Below are positions 16,579 through 25,186 of a stretch of DNA of 64,000 nucleotides, piece after piece (positions within the stretch are counted from its first letter, which is position 1; the number at the start of each line of letters is the position of its first letter). Location of the stretch: NCBI RefSeq assembly GCF_024628725.1, contig NZ_CP102409.1, forward strand, positions 1,273,001 to 1,337,000. The letters are read 5' to 3'. Under the pieces are notes generated by a model. The model had not been told where the DNA came from. It did no database searches and saw only the letters and a program-made list of their open reading frames with translations. This stretch comes from Ruegeria sp. YS9 (GTDB lineage Bacteria > Pseudomonadota > Alphaproteobacteria > Rhodobacterales > Rhodobacteraceae). The position numbers and the translations under genes were made by a program.

Positions 16579-17670
16579 ATGAAGACAACCAAAACATTGT
16601 TGACAGCAGCGGCACTTGGGGCAGTTGCTGGGGGTGCATTCGCAGAGGAAATGACGATCGTCTCCTGGGGCGGCGCTTATTCCAAATCGCAGCTTAAGGC
16701 GTATCACGAGCCCTATTCGGAAAAGACAGGTGTCACCATCCTGAATGATGACAGCTCGGCCGAAGCAGTTGCGAAACTGCGCGCGATGAACGAAGCCGGC
16801 AATATCACCTGGGACGTGGTCGATGTTGTGGCCGCAGACGCAATTCGTCTGTGTGACGAAGGGCTTGCGCTGGAAATCGACTTTGACACCCAGCTTGCCC
16901 CCGCGCCGGATGGCACACCTGCGTCGGAAGATTTCGGCGACCTGTTGGTCAGCGACTGCTTTATTCCGCAGATCGTGTACTCAACCACCTTCGGTTACCG
17001 TACTGACCTGGTCGGCGATACACCCCCAACCGATATCTGCGCTGTGTTCGATCTGGAGGCTTACCCCGGCAAGCGCTCGTTGGAAAAACGCCCGATCAAC
17101 AATATGGAATGGGCCCTTTTGTGCGATGGCGTCGCGAAGGAAGATGTCTATGACGTTCTGGCCACTCCGGAAGGTCAGGATCAGGCGCTGGCCAAGTTAG
17201 ACACCATCAAAGACAGCGTTGTCTGGTGGTCTGCGGGTGCCGACACGCCGCAGCTGCTGGCCGATGGAGAGGTTGTCATGGGTTCTACCTATAACGGCCG
17301 TTTGTTCAGCGTAATCGAAGAGCAGAAGCAGCCGGTCGCCATGCTTTGGGACGCTCAGGTGTTCGATCTGGATGGTTGGATCATTCCCGCTGGTCTGAGC
17401 GAAGAGCGTCAGAAGCGCGCGCTGGACTACATCATGTTCGCGACCGATACCCAGCGTCTGGCGGATCAGGCCAAGTACATCTCGTACGGCCCGGCCCGTG
17501 CATCGTCGGCTCCGCTGGTGGGTAAGCATGCCGAACTGGGTATCGATATGGCACCCCATATGCCAACCGATCCGGAAAACGCCAAGAACACGTTCCTGTA
17601 CAACTATGAGTTCTGGGCGGACTACCGTGACGACATCGACGCCAAATTCCAGGCGTGGCTGGCGCAATAA
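16579..17670 (+). CDS. periplasmic substrate-binding protein, PotD type
   Basis: A 363-residue secreted protein of the SBP_bac_8/PotD class. The ATG at 16579 follows GGGAG and begins a textbook signal peptide (TLLTAAALGAVAGGAFA, cleavage before EE). The mature protein starts with MTIVSWGGAYSKSQ, typical for the family, and contains VWWSAGADTPQLLADGEV and GSTYNGRLF in the ligand region. Codons upstream of this ATG would disrupt the signal peptide. It supplies the specificity of the importer encoded around it. Confidence 0.92.
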   Translation: MKTTKTLLTAAALGAVAGGAFAEEMTIVSWGGAYSKSQLKAYHEPYSEKTGVTILNDDSSAEAVAKLRAMNEAGNITWDVVDVVAADAIRLCDEGLALEIDFDTQLAPAPDGTPASEDFGDLLVSDCFIPQIVYSTTFGYRTDLVGDTPPTDICAVFDLEAYPGKRSLEKRPINNMEWALLCDGVAKEDVYDVLATPEGQDQALAKLDTIKDSVVWWSAGADTPQLLADGEVVMGSTYNGRLFSVIEEQKQPVAMLWDAQVFDLDGWIIPAGLSEERQKRALDYIMFATDTQRLADQAKYISYGPARASSAPLVGKHAELGIDMAPHMPTDPENAKNTFLYNYEFWADYRDDIDAKFQAWLAQ

Positions 17671-17694
17671 TCCAGTTTCGAATTGGTGACACTG

Positions 17695-17718
17695 TCAGGG
17701 GCGGGAAACTGCCCCTGA
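17695..17718 (+). other. intra-operon stem-loop after the binding-protein gene
   Basis: TCAGGGGC pairs perfectly with GCCCCTGA across an 8-base loop, 25 bases after the binding-protein stop codon and before the permease gene. No T-run follows, so it is probably an mRNA-stabilising or attenuating hairpin that keeps binding-protein levels above permease levels, as in many ABC operons. Confidence 0.55.
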
Positions 17719-17742
17719 CCCCAAAAAAGCCAAGGGGCAACA

Positions 17743-19017
17743 ATGACCGACGCCACCCAAAACGCGGGCCCTATGCTGGCCGCTGATGGAACACCGCTCA
17801 AGCAGTCGCTGGCGCGGTCGCTACGCAGGCAAAAGCTCCGGGCGTTGCTGTTGGTTGCTCCGCTTCTCCTCTTTGTCCTGTTTTCATTCATCGTTCCCAT
17901 TGCATCGATGCTGTTCAGGTCCGTTGAAAACAGTATCGTGTCCGACACGCTTCCCTTGACCGTGGAAGCCCTGAACAACTGGGACGAGCAGTCAGGTGAG
18001 TTGCCGGGTGAGGATGTATACGAGGCCTTTGTCCGCGACATGATTGTTGCGATTGACAACAAAGAGCACACAAGGCTCGGTTCGCGTTTGAACTACGAAG
18101 AGACTGGCATGTCTTCGATGTTCCGCAGGTCCGGGCGCCAGATCAAAAAACTGGACCCTGAAACGGATGGGCCGTTCAAGGAAAAATTGATCGAGATTCA
18201 TGACGGATGGGGAGATCCGCAAACCTGGCGAGTGATCAAGACCCACTCACCAGCGATTACCAATGGTTACTTCCTGAATGCCGTCGATATGCGCAGAACC
18301 CCGGAAGGCGCACAGGCCCAACCCGAAGACAAGCAAATCCTGATAAAGCTTTTTGGACGTACTCTGTTCATGTCGCTCGTAATAACAGGTGCTTGTATCC
18401 TGCTTGCTTATCCTGTCAGTTATTTGTTGGCGACGCTTCCGATGCGGGTATCGAACTTGTTGATGATACTGGTCCTTTTGCCCTTCTGGACGTCTCTTCT
18501 GGTGCGAACGTCCGCCTGGAAGGTCATGTTGCAACAACAGGGGGTAATTAATGATACCCTCGTTTGGCTGGGTCTGGTCGCTGATGATGCCCGGCTGATC
18601 ATAATCAACAACCAGATCGGCACCATCATCGCGATGACGCATATCCTTTTGCCGTTCATGATCCTGCCAATGTATTCGGTGATGCAGACCATTCCGCCGT
18701 CTTATACGCGTGCGGCCAAATCCATGGGCGCGACGAACTGGACGACATTCTGGCGTATCTACTTCCCGCAATCCGTGCCCGGGATCGGGGCCGGTTCGAT
18801 CCTCGTGTTCATTCTGGCAATTGGGTACTACATCACGCCCGAGATCGTGGGCGGCACCAAGGGTGTCTTCATCTCGAACCGGATCGCCTATCACATTTCG
18901 TCCTCACTTAACTGGGGGCTGGCCGCGGCCTTGGGTACGATCCTTCTGGCGGTCGTGCTGCTGCTCTACTGGGTCTACGACAAGATCGTGGGCATCGATA
19001 ACGTAAAGTTGGGATAA
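17743..19017 (+). CDS. ABC transporter permease, PotB type, with large periplasmic insertion
   Basis: A 424-residue inner-membrane permease. After the first membrane helix (residues 35-57) there is an unusually long hydrophilic stretch to about residue 200, then five helices with the coupling EAA-like motif TRAAKSMGATNWTTFWRIYFPQ. Canonical PotB proteins are nearer 280-300 residues, so the extra 120 residues in the first loop are a feature of this subgroup. Start ATG behind AAGGGG. It pairs with the next permease. Confidence 0.9.
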   Translation: MTDATQNAGPMLAADGTPLKQSLARSLRRQKLRALLLVAPLLLFVLFSFIVPIASMLFRSVENSIVSDTLPLTVEALNNWDEQSGELPGEDVYEAFVRDMIVAIDNKEHTRLGSRLNYEETGMSSMFRRSGRQIKKLDPETDGPFKEKLIEIHDGWGDPQTWRVIKTHSPAITNGYFLNAVDMRRTPEGAQAQPEDKQILIKLFGRTLFMSLVITGACILLAYPVSYLLATLPMRVSNLLMILVLLPFWTSLLVRTSAWKVMLQQQGVINDTLVWLGLVADDARLIIINNQIGTIIAMTHILLPFMILPMYSVMQTIPPSYTRAAKSMGATNWTTFWRIYFPQSVPGIGAGSILVFILAIGYYITPEIVGGTKGVFISNRIAYHISSSLNWGLAAALGTILLAVVLLLYWVYDKIVGIDNVKLG

Positions 19018-19022
19018 TCAAG

Positions 19023-20234
19023 ATGGCCGCACTGACACCGATATCCCGCAAACCCATGTCCATGGTTCTGCCCAGTGTCGCACTTGCCGGGGCATTTGCC
19101 GGTATTTTCGTCGGGGCGGGAAATGGTTCGGTCCTTCTGGGCATACTGGCCGGAGCCGTCCTGATCGCGGGGCTGGCTTGGGTCTACATAAACATCGTGA
19201 AGAACGAAAACCTCGCACGCTGGATCAATATCATCGGGTTCGGTGTCGTGGGGTTCATAGTGGCCGGGCTGATGGGTGGTGTATTGGGGCTGCTCGGCGG
19301 TTGGTTTTTTGCCTGGTTTATCTTCTGGTTGTATGAGGGGCGGTATCGGCGCAAGTTGCTGCCATACCTCACGGCACAACAGGTTTTCTATCACTACCTG
19401 TTTCGCGTGATCTGTGGTGCGATCTTCGTCTTCCTGATCACACCGATCCTTGTGGTGTTGCCGCTGTCTTTCAACGCAGAGGATTTCTTTACATTCACCC
19501 CGGAGATGCTGCGGCTGGATCCGGAAGGCTATTCGCTGAAGCATTACCGAGATTTCTTCACCAACAACGAATGGCAGCGCAGCTTCAAGAACTCGCTGAT
19601 CATCGCGCCGATTGCGACGGTTATTTCGGTAACGTTGGGAACGCTGGCCGCCATTGGGCTCAGCCAGTCTCACGTTCCCGGGCGCCGTGCGATCATGGGG
19701 ATCCTGATATCGCCGATGATTGTTCCGCTGATCATCTCGGCGACGGGCATGTTCTTTTTCTACAGTGATATCGGGCGCTTCCTCGAAGGTACGCTGGGCA
19801 TGAACAAGAACTTCGTAGGCTATCTGAAAGTCATCCTGGCCCACGCGGTTCTGGGTATTCCCTTTGTGATCATTACCGTGACGGCGACCCTGGTAGGCTT
19901 TGATCGATCTCTGACCCGGGCGGCGGCCAATATGGGCGCGGGACCGGTGCGAACCTTCTTCAAGATTCAGATGCCGTTGATCCTGCCGGGTGTGATATCT
20001 GGCGGTCTCTTTGCCTTTATCACATCATTCGACGAAGTGGTCGTGGTGCTGTTTGTAGGCTCTGCCAGCCAAAAGACGTTGCCGTGGCAGATGTTCACCG
20101 GCCTGCGGGAGCAGATCAGTCCAACCATTCTTGCGGTTGCGACAATCCTTGTGGTCCTGTCCATTGCTCTGCTGACGACGGTCGAACTGTTGCGGCGTCG
20201 ATCCGAACGTCTGCGGGGTCTTTCGCCTGCTTGA
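19023..20234 (+). CDS. ABC transporter permease, PotC type, with extra N-terminal membrane segments
   Basis: A 403-residue permease. The last 270 residues are the usual PotC module with coupling motif TRAAANMGAGPVRTFFKIQMP. The first 100 residues add about three to four short hydrophobic segments rich in glycine, so the protein is longer than normal. It begins 5 bases after the upstream permease gene. The importer ends here and a structured 160-base gap leads to creatinase. Confidence 0.9.
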   Translation: MAALTPISRKPMSMVLPSVALAGAFAGIFVGAGNGSVLLGILAGAVLIAGLAWVYINIVKNENLARWINIIGFGVVGFIVAGLMGGVLGLLGGWFFAWFIFWLYEGRYRRKLLPYLTAQQVFYHYLFRVICGAIFVFLITPILVVLPLSFNAEDFFTFTPEMLRLDPEGYSLKHYRDFFTNNEWQRSFKNSLIIAPIATVISVTLGTLAAIGLSQSHVPGRRAIMGILISPMIVPLIISATGMFFFYSDIGRFLEGTLGMNKNFVGYLKVILAHAVLGIPFVIITVTATLVGFDRSLTRAAANMGAGPVRTFFKIQMPLILPGVISGGLFAFITSFDEVVVVLFVGSASQKTLPWQMFTGLREQISPTILAVATILVVLSIALLTTVELLRRRSERLRGLSPA

Positions 20235-20396
20235 CGCAGCAAACCGTCTGATCTAACGATTCACCTGTTCATCTCCGCTGCGATGGCGTCGCGGCGACTA
20301 CGGAGGTGATCGGCTCTCGGACCCCGAGACCGCCTGTCCTGAACGCCGGGACATGTGGCCGGGAAATGCACGCCCGGCATAGATGAGAGACCAAGG
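20235..20396 (+). promoter_or_regulatory. structured leader before creatinase
   Basis: This gap is rich in short hairpins: TCTCGG-ACC-CCGAGA (20315-20329), and two copies of GCCGGG (20345-20350 and 20358-20363) that compete for one CCCGGC (20373-20378) 18 bases before the start codon. Mutually exclusive pairing near a start codon can serve a riboswitch or attenuator. No known riboswitch class was recognised. No promoter hexamers stand out. Confidence 0.3.
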
Positions 20397-21617
20397 ATGA
20401 CTGACATTTCTAACCGCCCTCAGTTCTTCACCTGCCACAATGGTGAAAAGGCCCCGTTGCCGTTCAGCAAAGCCGAGTATGACCGCCGTCTTGGCAAGCT
20501 GCGCGCCATCATGGCCCAGCGGGATGTCCCGGTGGTGCTGCTGACGTCGATGCACAATATCGCCTATTATTCAGGCTTTCTGTATTGTGCGTTCGGGCGC
20601 CCCTATGGCTGCGTTGTGACCCAGGACAGTTGCACCACCGTTTCCGCCAATATTGATGCCGGGCAACCCTGGCGCCGGTCGGTTGAAGACAATGTGATCT
20701 ATACGGACTGGAAACGCGACAACTACTGGCGGGCAGTTGCGAGCCTGATCGGGAACGCAAAGCGGATCGGCATCGAAGGCGACCACATGACGCTTGCGGC
20801 GCGCGACACGGCGCTGAAAATGCTTGGCGCGCCAGAGTTGGTTGACATCGCGGCCGACACCATGGCCGCACGGATGATCAAATCCGCTGAAGAAATCGAA
20901 TTGATCAAAGGCGGTGCCCGTACTGCCGATGTGGGTGGTGCTGCGATCCATGCCGCAATTCGCGAAGGCGCAACCGAAATCGAAATTGCGATGGCCGGCC
21001 GAGACGCGATGGAAGTGGAAATCGCGCGGGCCTACCCGGAAGCCGAATACCGTGACACCTGGGTTTGGTTTCAATCGGGTTTGAACACCGACGGCGCCCA
21101 TAATCCGGTCACCAAACGCGCGTTGCAAAAAGGCGATATCCTGTCACTGAATACCTTTCCGATGATTTCCGGCTATTACACCGCCCTGGAACGGACCCTG
21201 TTCCTGGGCGAGCCGGACGCCGACAGTCTGCGCCTGTGGAAGGCCAATGTGGCCGCGCATGAACTTGGCCTGAGCCTGATCAAACCCGGTGCCACCTGTT
21301 CCGGTATCACCGCCGAGATCAACCGGTTCTTTGCCGACGAAGGCCTGCTGCAATATCGGTCCTTCGGCTATGGCCACTCGTTTGGTGTTCTGAGCCACTA
21401 TTATGGTCGCGAGGCCGGTCTGGAACTCCGCGAAGACATCGACACAGTGCTGGAACCCGGCATGGTGGTCTCGATCGAGCCGATGCTGTGGATCCCCGAA
21501 GGACATCCCGGTGCGGGCGGCTACAGGGAACACGATATTCTGGTTGTGGGTGAAGACGGAGCCGAAAACATCACCGGATTCCCCTACGGACCGGGGCACA
21601 ACATTATCGGCGCCTGA
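20397..21617 (+). CDS. creatinase (creatine amidinohydrolase)
   Basis: A 406-residue M24-fold enzyme that hydrolyses creatine to sarcosine and urea. It follows Pseudomonas creatinase closely: NIAYYSGFLYCAFGRPYG, PWRRSVEDNVIYTDWKRDN, FQSGLNTDGAHNPVT, GYYTALERTLFL, FGYGHSFG and YYGREAGLELREDIDTVLEP. H235, E265 and E361 align with its catalytic His-Glu-Glu, and F66, R68 and R338 with its creatine-contact residues. Metal ligands of true M24 peptidases are absent, as expected. The ATG at 20397 yields the normal length. It follows the importer genes, which probably bring in the substrate. Confidence 0.93.
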   Translation: MTDISNRPQFFTCHNGEKAPLPFSKAEYDRRLGKLRAIMAQRDVPVVLLTSMHNIAYYSGFLYCAFGRPYGCVVTQDSCTTVSANIDAGQPWRRSVEDNVIYTDWKRDNYWRAVASLIGNAKRIGIEGDHMTLAARDTALKMLGAPELVDIAADTMAARMIKSAEEIELIKGGARTADVGGAAIHAAIREGATEIEIAMAGRDAMEVEIARAYPEAEYRDTWVWFQSGLNTDGAHNPVTKRALQKGDILSLNTFPMISGYYTALERTLFLGEPDADSLRLWKANVAAHELGLSLIKPGATCSGITAEINRFFADEGLLQYRSFGYGHSFGVLSHYYGREAGLELREDIDTVLEPGMVVSIEPMLWIPEGHPGAGGYREHDILVVGEDGAENITGFPYGPGHNIIGA

Positions 21618-21624
21618 TGCTTTG

Positions 21625-21646
21625 GGGTGGAGCTTTGGCTCCACCC
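21625..21646. terminator. hairpin between convergent creatinase and ureohydrolase genes
   Basis: GGGTGGAGC pairs perfectly with GCTCCACCC around a TTTG loop in the 34-base gap between convergent genes. It could end transcription from both sides, although no strong T-run is present on either strand. Confidence 0.5.
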
Positions 21647-21651
21647 GCTTA

Positions 21652-22680
21652 TCACGTGCGCCGGGCACGTTCGTGAAATATGAAACCCAAAAAATTCAGC
21701 AGAAGCTGCGCCGCCAGAATCTGAGTGCTTTCGGTGGGATCGTAGGCAGGGGCCACCTCGACCAGATCGATGCCGACCACGTCACCTCTTTTCGCCAGCC
21801 CCTGAAGAATCTCCAGAACGTCATAGTACAGAAACCCTCCGTGGCTTGGGGTTCCGGTTCCTGGTGCGATCGATGGACAAAATGCATCGATATCAATAGT
21901 CACGTAGTACCGTTTTCCCTCGGGTATGCGGTCAAGAACAGCCTGTGTTCCCAATCTGCGAACCTGCCGTACCGACAGGATATCCGATCCGCGCGCACGC
22001 GCGTCGTCATACCCTTCCTTGGACGTGGACGAAACGTTCCGAATACCCAACTGGGTCATCCCCGAAACATAGTCTTTTTCTATCGCGCGGCGCATGGGGT
22101 TTCCGTGCCCGCTGGTGACGCCATGACGTTCATCGACAAAGTCCAAATGCGCATCGATTTGAACGACATGTATCGGTCCGTTTTCGGCGCAGTTGCTTTC
22201 AAATTCGGAAATGCAGGGGATGTTGACCGAGTGATCACCGCCAATCACCAGCGGAAGTGCCCCGGCCTCCAGGATCTTTCGCACACCAAAGGCTATGTTC
22301 TCGTGGCTCGCCTCGGTCTTGGTGTGGACAATATCCGCATCCCCCAGGTCGACGATCCGAACCGAGCTATCCAGATAGGTTGCGTCATCCTCATGATCAT
22401 AGGCACCGGCATGGCCAAAACTGAAAAGGGTCGATGCCTCTCGAACGGCCCGAGGACCAAAACGGGCGCCGGGGCGCCACTGCGTTCCAAAGTCGAACGG
22501 CGCGCCGAGCACGCAAACATCGGCCTCAATTCCGTCCCAGTTTTCGACATATGGAGATTTCGCGAAGGTCGATATTCCGACGAAAGGAAGATTCAGGCGC
22601 CCGGACGCATATCCATGTTCCTGCACTTTTGGTCCTTTCAATGGTTGTGTCACATTTTCTGCATGTGAACATGAGGACAC
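21652..22680 (-). CDS. ureohydrolase (agmatinase / guanidino-compound hydrolase family)
   Basis: A 342-residue arginase-fold enzyme with metal-binding motifs GGDHS, DAHLDF, SGHGNP and DIDAFCPS. It hydrolyses a guanidino group to urea plus an amine. Such proteins are usually labelled agmatinase, but members act on guanidinobutyrate, guanidinoacetate, guanidine or others; sequence motifs visible here do not decide. Being convergent with creatinase suggests a guanidino substrate such as guanidinoacetate. The DIDAFCP motif differs from the common DVDxxDP. The start is uncertain: no good ribosome site precedes ATG 22680; a GTG about ten codons in is possible. Confidence 0.85.
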   Translation of the reverse strand: MSSCSHAENVTQPLKGPKVQEHGYASGRLNLPFVGISTFAKSPYVENWDGIEADVCVLGAPFDFGTQWRPGARFGPRAVREASTLFSFGHAGAYDHEDDATYLDSSVRIVDLGDADIVHTKTEASHENIAFGVRKILEAGALPLVIGGDHSVNIPCISEFESNCAENGPIHVVQIDAHLDFVDERHGVTSGHGNPMRRAIEKDYVSGMTQLGIRNVSSTSKEGYDDARARGSDILSVRQVRRLGTQAVLDRIPEGKRYYVTIDIDAFCPSIAPGTGTPSHGGFLYYDVLEILQGLAKRGDVVGIDLVEVAPAYDPTESTQILAAQLLLNFLGFIFHERARRT

Positions 22681-23029
22681 GCCGTATTGAAACTAAATTC
22701 TCTTTGATGGCGGGTTACTGAGGGTATCAGAGGAAGCTTTCTTCCAGAAGGGCGGGCTGGCTTGCATTCAAAACTGACCCGGCCCAGCCCATCAGAGCGC
22801 TTCAAGATCAGTCAAAAGACAATCCCGCTGATGGTTTGCCTTTCCTTCGTTTCCCATCCCCAAAGAACGTATGAAAGCTTTGTTTCGGTCTCAGTGATGC
22901 TCTGGCAGGTTTTCCTGTGCGGAAAGACGGTTTTTGATCCTTCCCGGCCAGAAAATCATAAGCGTTAACAAAAATATCGATTTGATATAGAGTTGTGGGG
23001 TTATTGATTGGTAACGCGCGGGTATTCGT
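22681..23029. other. intergenic region, no gene seen
   Basis: A 349-base gap separates the ureohydrolase start from the globin start; both genes point away from it, so it should hold both promoters. Small frames here lack ribosome sites and protein-like composition. An AT-rich stretch (22970-22995) with TTAACA and TATAGA is the best promoter candidate for the globin-cyclase pair, though the spacing of 15 bases is short. Confidence 0.5.
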
Positions 23030-23398
23030 GTGGCACAGACACTTTATGAGAAATATGGCGGTTTCAAAACGATCAGCCGGGTCGTGATGACCTTCTATGA
23101 AATGGCGCTGGATTCGGATGAGATCGGCCATCATTTCGAAGACATTGATATGCCGCGTTTGATCGACCATCAAACCAAGTTCGTCTCGTCCTTGATTGGC
23201 GGGCCCGCATCTTTCAGTGATGACAGGATCGAAGCAGTTCATCGGCATCTGAACATTTCGCACAATGAATTCGACGTCATGGCCGAGCTGTTTGGCGACG
23301 CGCTCAGCCAGCATGGTATGTCGGACGGCGACATCAAAACTGCGCTGAACGCGATCGAGGGAAAACGTTCGATCATCGTCGCCCGGAATGCGGCATGA
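23030..23398 (+). CDS. group 1 truncated hemoglobin
   Basis: A 122-residue heme protein. LYEKYGGFKTISRVVMTFYEM begins the B helix region, and RLIDHQTKFVSSLIGGP holds the proximal (F8) histidine, H47. The usual glycine motifs of truncated globins are present. Start codon is GTG. These small globins bind O2, NO or CO. The last bases overlap the ATG of the adenylate cyclase gene (ATGA), so the two proteins are made together, which points to a gas-sensing role rather than simple detoxification. Confidence 0.85.
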   Translation: MAQTLYEKYGGFKTISRVVMTFYEMALDSDEIGHHFEDIDMPRLIDHQTKFVSSLIGGPASFSDDRIEAVHRHLNISHNEFDVMAELFGDALSQHGMSDGDIKTALNAIEGKRSIIVARNAA

Positions 23399-24453
23399 GC
23401 ATTCTTGCAATAAACGAACAATTGCTGCGTGCGATCGGAGTCGGCGTCGCCGTGGTGCGCGCATCCGACCTGCAATTCGTGTTTTACAACGGGCCTTTCA
23501 CGGAATGGTTCGGTACTCCTGAAAAGGGCAGCGCCTTGAGCGACGTTCTGTCGGATCTCGACCCCAAGGAACTGGAGGATGTAAAGCAGTCCGGCCTTCG
23601 GTACTCGGTCGAATTGCAGATCAAACCAAAGCGAAGGACACTGATCTTTGCGGTCACGGTCTCGCTGGCCAGCGGATTGTCCGAACAGGTGTTGATCGTT
23701 GAATGTCAGAACATCACCCGCATTCGCGAGTTGGAAAGCATGATCGACAGCTATTCCACCATGGTCGAGCGAAATACCCGAGAGCTTGAGCGCGAAAAGG
23801 AGAGGGTGGAACGGCTGTTGCTGAACCTGATGCCACGAGCGGTGTATGAAGAGTTCAAGACGTTCGGCGTTGTCACACCGCAGCTGTATCAGCAGGTTTC
23901 GGTGGTGATGCTGGATTTTGTCGGGTTCACGGATTTTGCGGCCAAGACCGACCCGACAGTCACCTTGAGTGAGTTGAACGACATCTTCACGGCCTTTGAC
24001 CGGATCGTCGAACAATTCGGGTGTGAGCGGATCAAGACGATTGGCGATGCCTATCTGGCCGTGTCGGGCATGCCCGATCCCACACCGGATCATGCGACCG
24101 CCGTGGCGCATTGTGCGGTAAGGTTCCTGCGCTATCTTGAACGCCGCAACGAAAGCCATCCGCATAAGTGGCAGGCCCGGATCGGATTGGGAATGGGGGC
24201 GGCGGTCGGATCGGTCGTGGGCATTCAGAAATATGTCTATGACGTGTTTGGCCCTGCCGTGAACATCGCATCCCGGTTGCAGGTCTTTGCCAACCCCATG
24301 AACATCGTGGCCCCGGAAGAGATGAAATATGCCCTGATCGACGAGTTTCAGGTCTCGGAACTTGGGTGCGTTGATATCAAGGGGATGGGTGAGATGGATC
24401 TGATCAACGTGACATCGGGCTTGAGTATGCCTCAGGGCAGTCGTTCGTTCTGA
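23395..24453 (+). CDS. class III adenylate cyclase with PAS-like sensor and coiled coil
   Basis: A 352-residue soluble signalling protein. Residues 1-108 look PAS-like (VAVVRASDLQFVFYNGPFTEWF). Residues 109-160 form a charged coiled coil. The cyclase domain runs from about 165, with metal aspartates D174 (MLDFVGFTDFA) and D218 (GDAY), adenine-selecting K214 and D283 (VYDVFGPAVNIASRL) and transition-state N290 and R294. The K/D pair predicts ATP rather than GTP as substrate, giving cAMP. It is translationally coupled to a truncated globin, so a globin-controlled cyclase is a reasonable hypothesis. Confidence 0.9.
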   Translation: MSILAINEQLLRAIGVGVAVVRASDLQFVFYNGPFTEWFGTPEKGSALSDVLSDLDPKELEDVKQSGLRYSVELQIKPKRRTLIFAVTVSLASGLSEQVLIVECQNITRIRELESMIDSYSTMVERNTRELEREKERVERLLLNLMPRAVYEEFKTFGVVTPQLYQQVSVVMLDFVGFTDFAAKTDPTVTLSELNDIFTAFDRIVEQFGCERIKTIGDAYLAVSGMPDPTPDHATAVAHCAVRFLRYLERRNESHPHKWQARIGLGMGAAVGSVVGIQKYVYDVFGPAVNIASRLQVFANPMNIVAPEEMKYALIDEFQVSELGCVDIKGMGEMDLINVTSGLSMPQGSRSF

Positions 24454-24458
24454 CCGCG

Positions 24459-25073
24459 TCACTCATCCTGGGGGATCAGACCCAGACCGCGCAGGTAGAT
24501 GCCGATACCGCTTTCCAGCAAATCTTCGGGGGGAAAAGGCGAAGTTGCGCCGGTGTTTCGGGCATACAGCTCGACGACTCCGTGGCTCATCGCCCAGATA
24601 TGGGCGCTGAACATCGACGCGGGCGGGCGCTTTTCCGGCGGAATATGCTGGGACAGGTCCGCGGCCGCTTTTTCAAGAACGGACTTCGCCCGATTGGCGG
24701 CCAGGGACAATTCGGGCGTGCGGTTCAGGGATATTCCACTTTCGAACATGGCGATGTAATGCCCGGGATTTTTGCGCGCAAAGGCCAGATACGCACGCCC
24801 CGTTGCTTCAAAGGCGGCAAGGGCTGAAGGCTGTCCTTCGTCATAGGCGTATTGCATCAGGTCTGCGAACATCTCAAACCCCTGCCGTGCGGCTTCGGCG
24901 ATCAGGTCCTCGCGCCCTTGAAAATGACGGTAGACGGCGGCAGGCGTGACACCGGCAGTTTTTGCGGCCTCGGACAACGTGAAACCGGTTGGGCCCTTGT
25001 CTTCGATCAGGGACAAGGCTGCCTCGATCAGGGCTTGCTTCAGGTTTCCGTGGTGATAACCGCGTTTCGTCAT
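24459..25073 (-). CDS. TetR/AcrR family regulator
   Basis: A 204-residue repressor. Residues 4-58 are the TetR HTH (GYHHGNLKQALIEAALSLIEDK, with TPAAVYRHFQGREDLI); the rest is a ligand-binding domain of the WHG type. The ATG at 25073 gives the standard MTKRGYHHG start and follows TGAGG; a longer frame adds an unlikely 23-residue head. It is convergent with the cyclase gene and has no obvious partner next to it. Confidence 0.88.
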   Translation of the reverse strand: MTKRGYHHGNLKQALIEAALSLIEDKGPTGFTLSEAAKTAGVTPAAVYRHFQGREDLIAEAARQGFEMFADLMQYAYDEGQPSALAAFEATGRAYLAFARKNPGHYIAMFESGISLNRTPELSLAANRAKSVLEKAAADLSQHIPPEKRPPASMFSAHIWAMSHGVVELYARNTGATSPFPPEDLLESGIGIYLRGLGLIPQDE

Positions 25074-25186
25074 CCCGGCCTCAGGTGCATTGATTGGGTG
25101 TTGGAAGACAAGGACATAGACCACCGATGCATTGTCGTCCAATACATGCTCGTGATGGCATCAACAGGGCAGGGCAGAGCAGCATT

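Noticed and set aside
20309..20325. String GGTCCGAGAG on the minus strand, like part of the ykkC guanidine-I riboswitch
   Set aside because: It reads away from creatinase and into the antisense of the permease gene. The rest of the ykkC consensus is missing, and it is simply one arm of a plus-strand hairpin.
22762..22968. A 68-codon plus-strand frame in the gap before the globin gene
   Set aside because: It has no ribosome site, unusual composition and no recognised similarity, and it lies in the expected promoter region.
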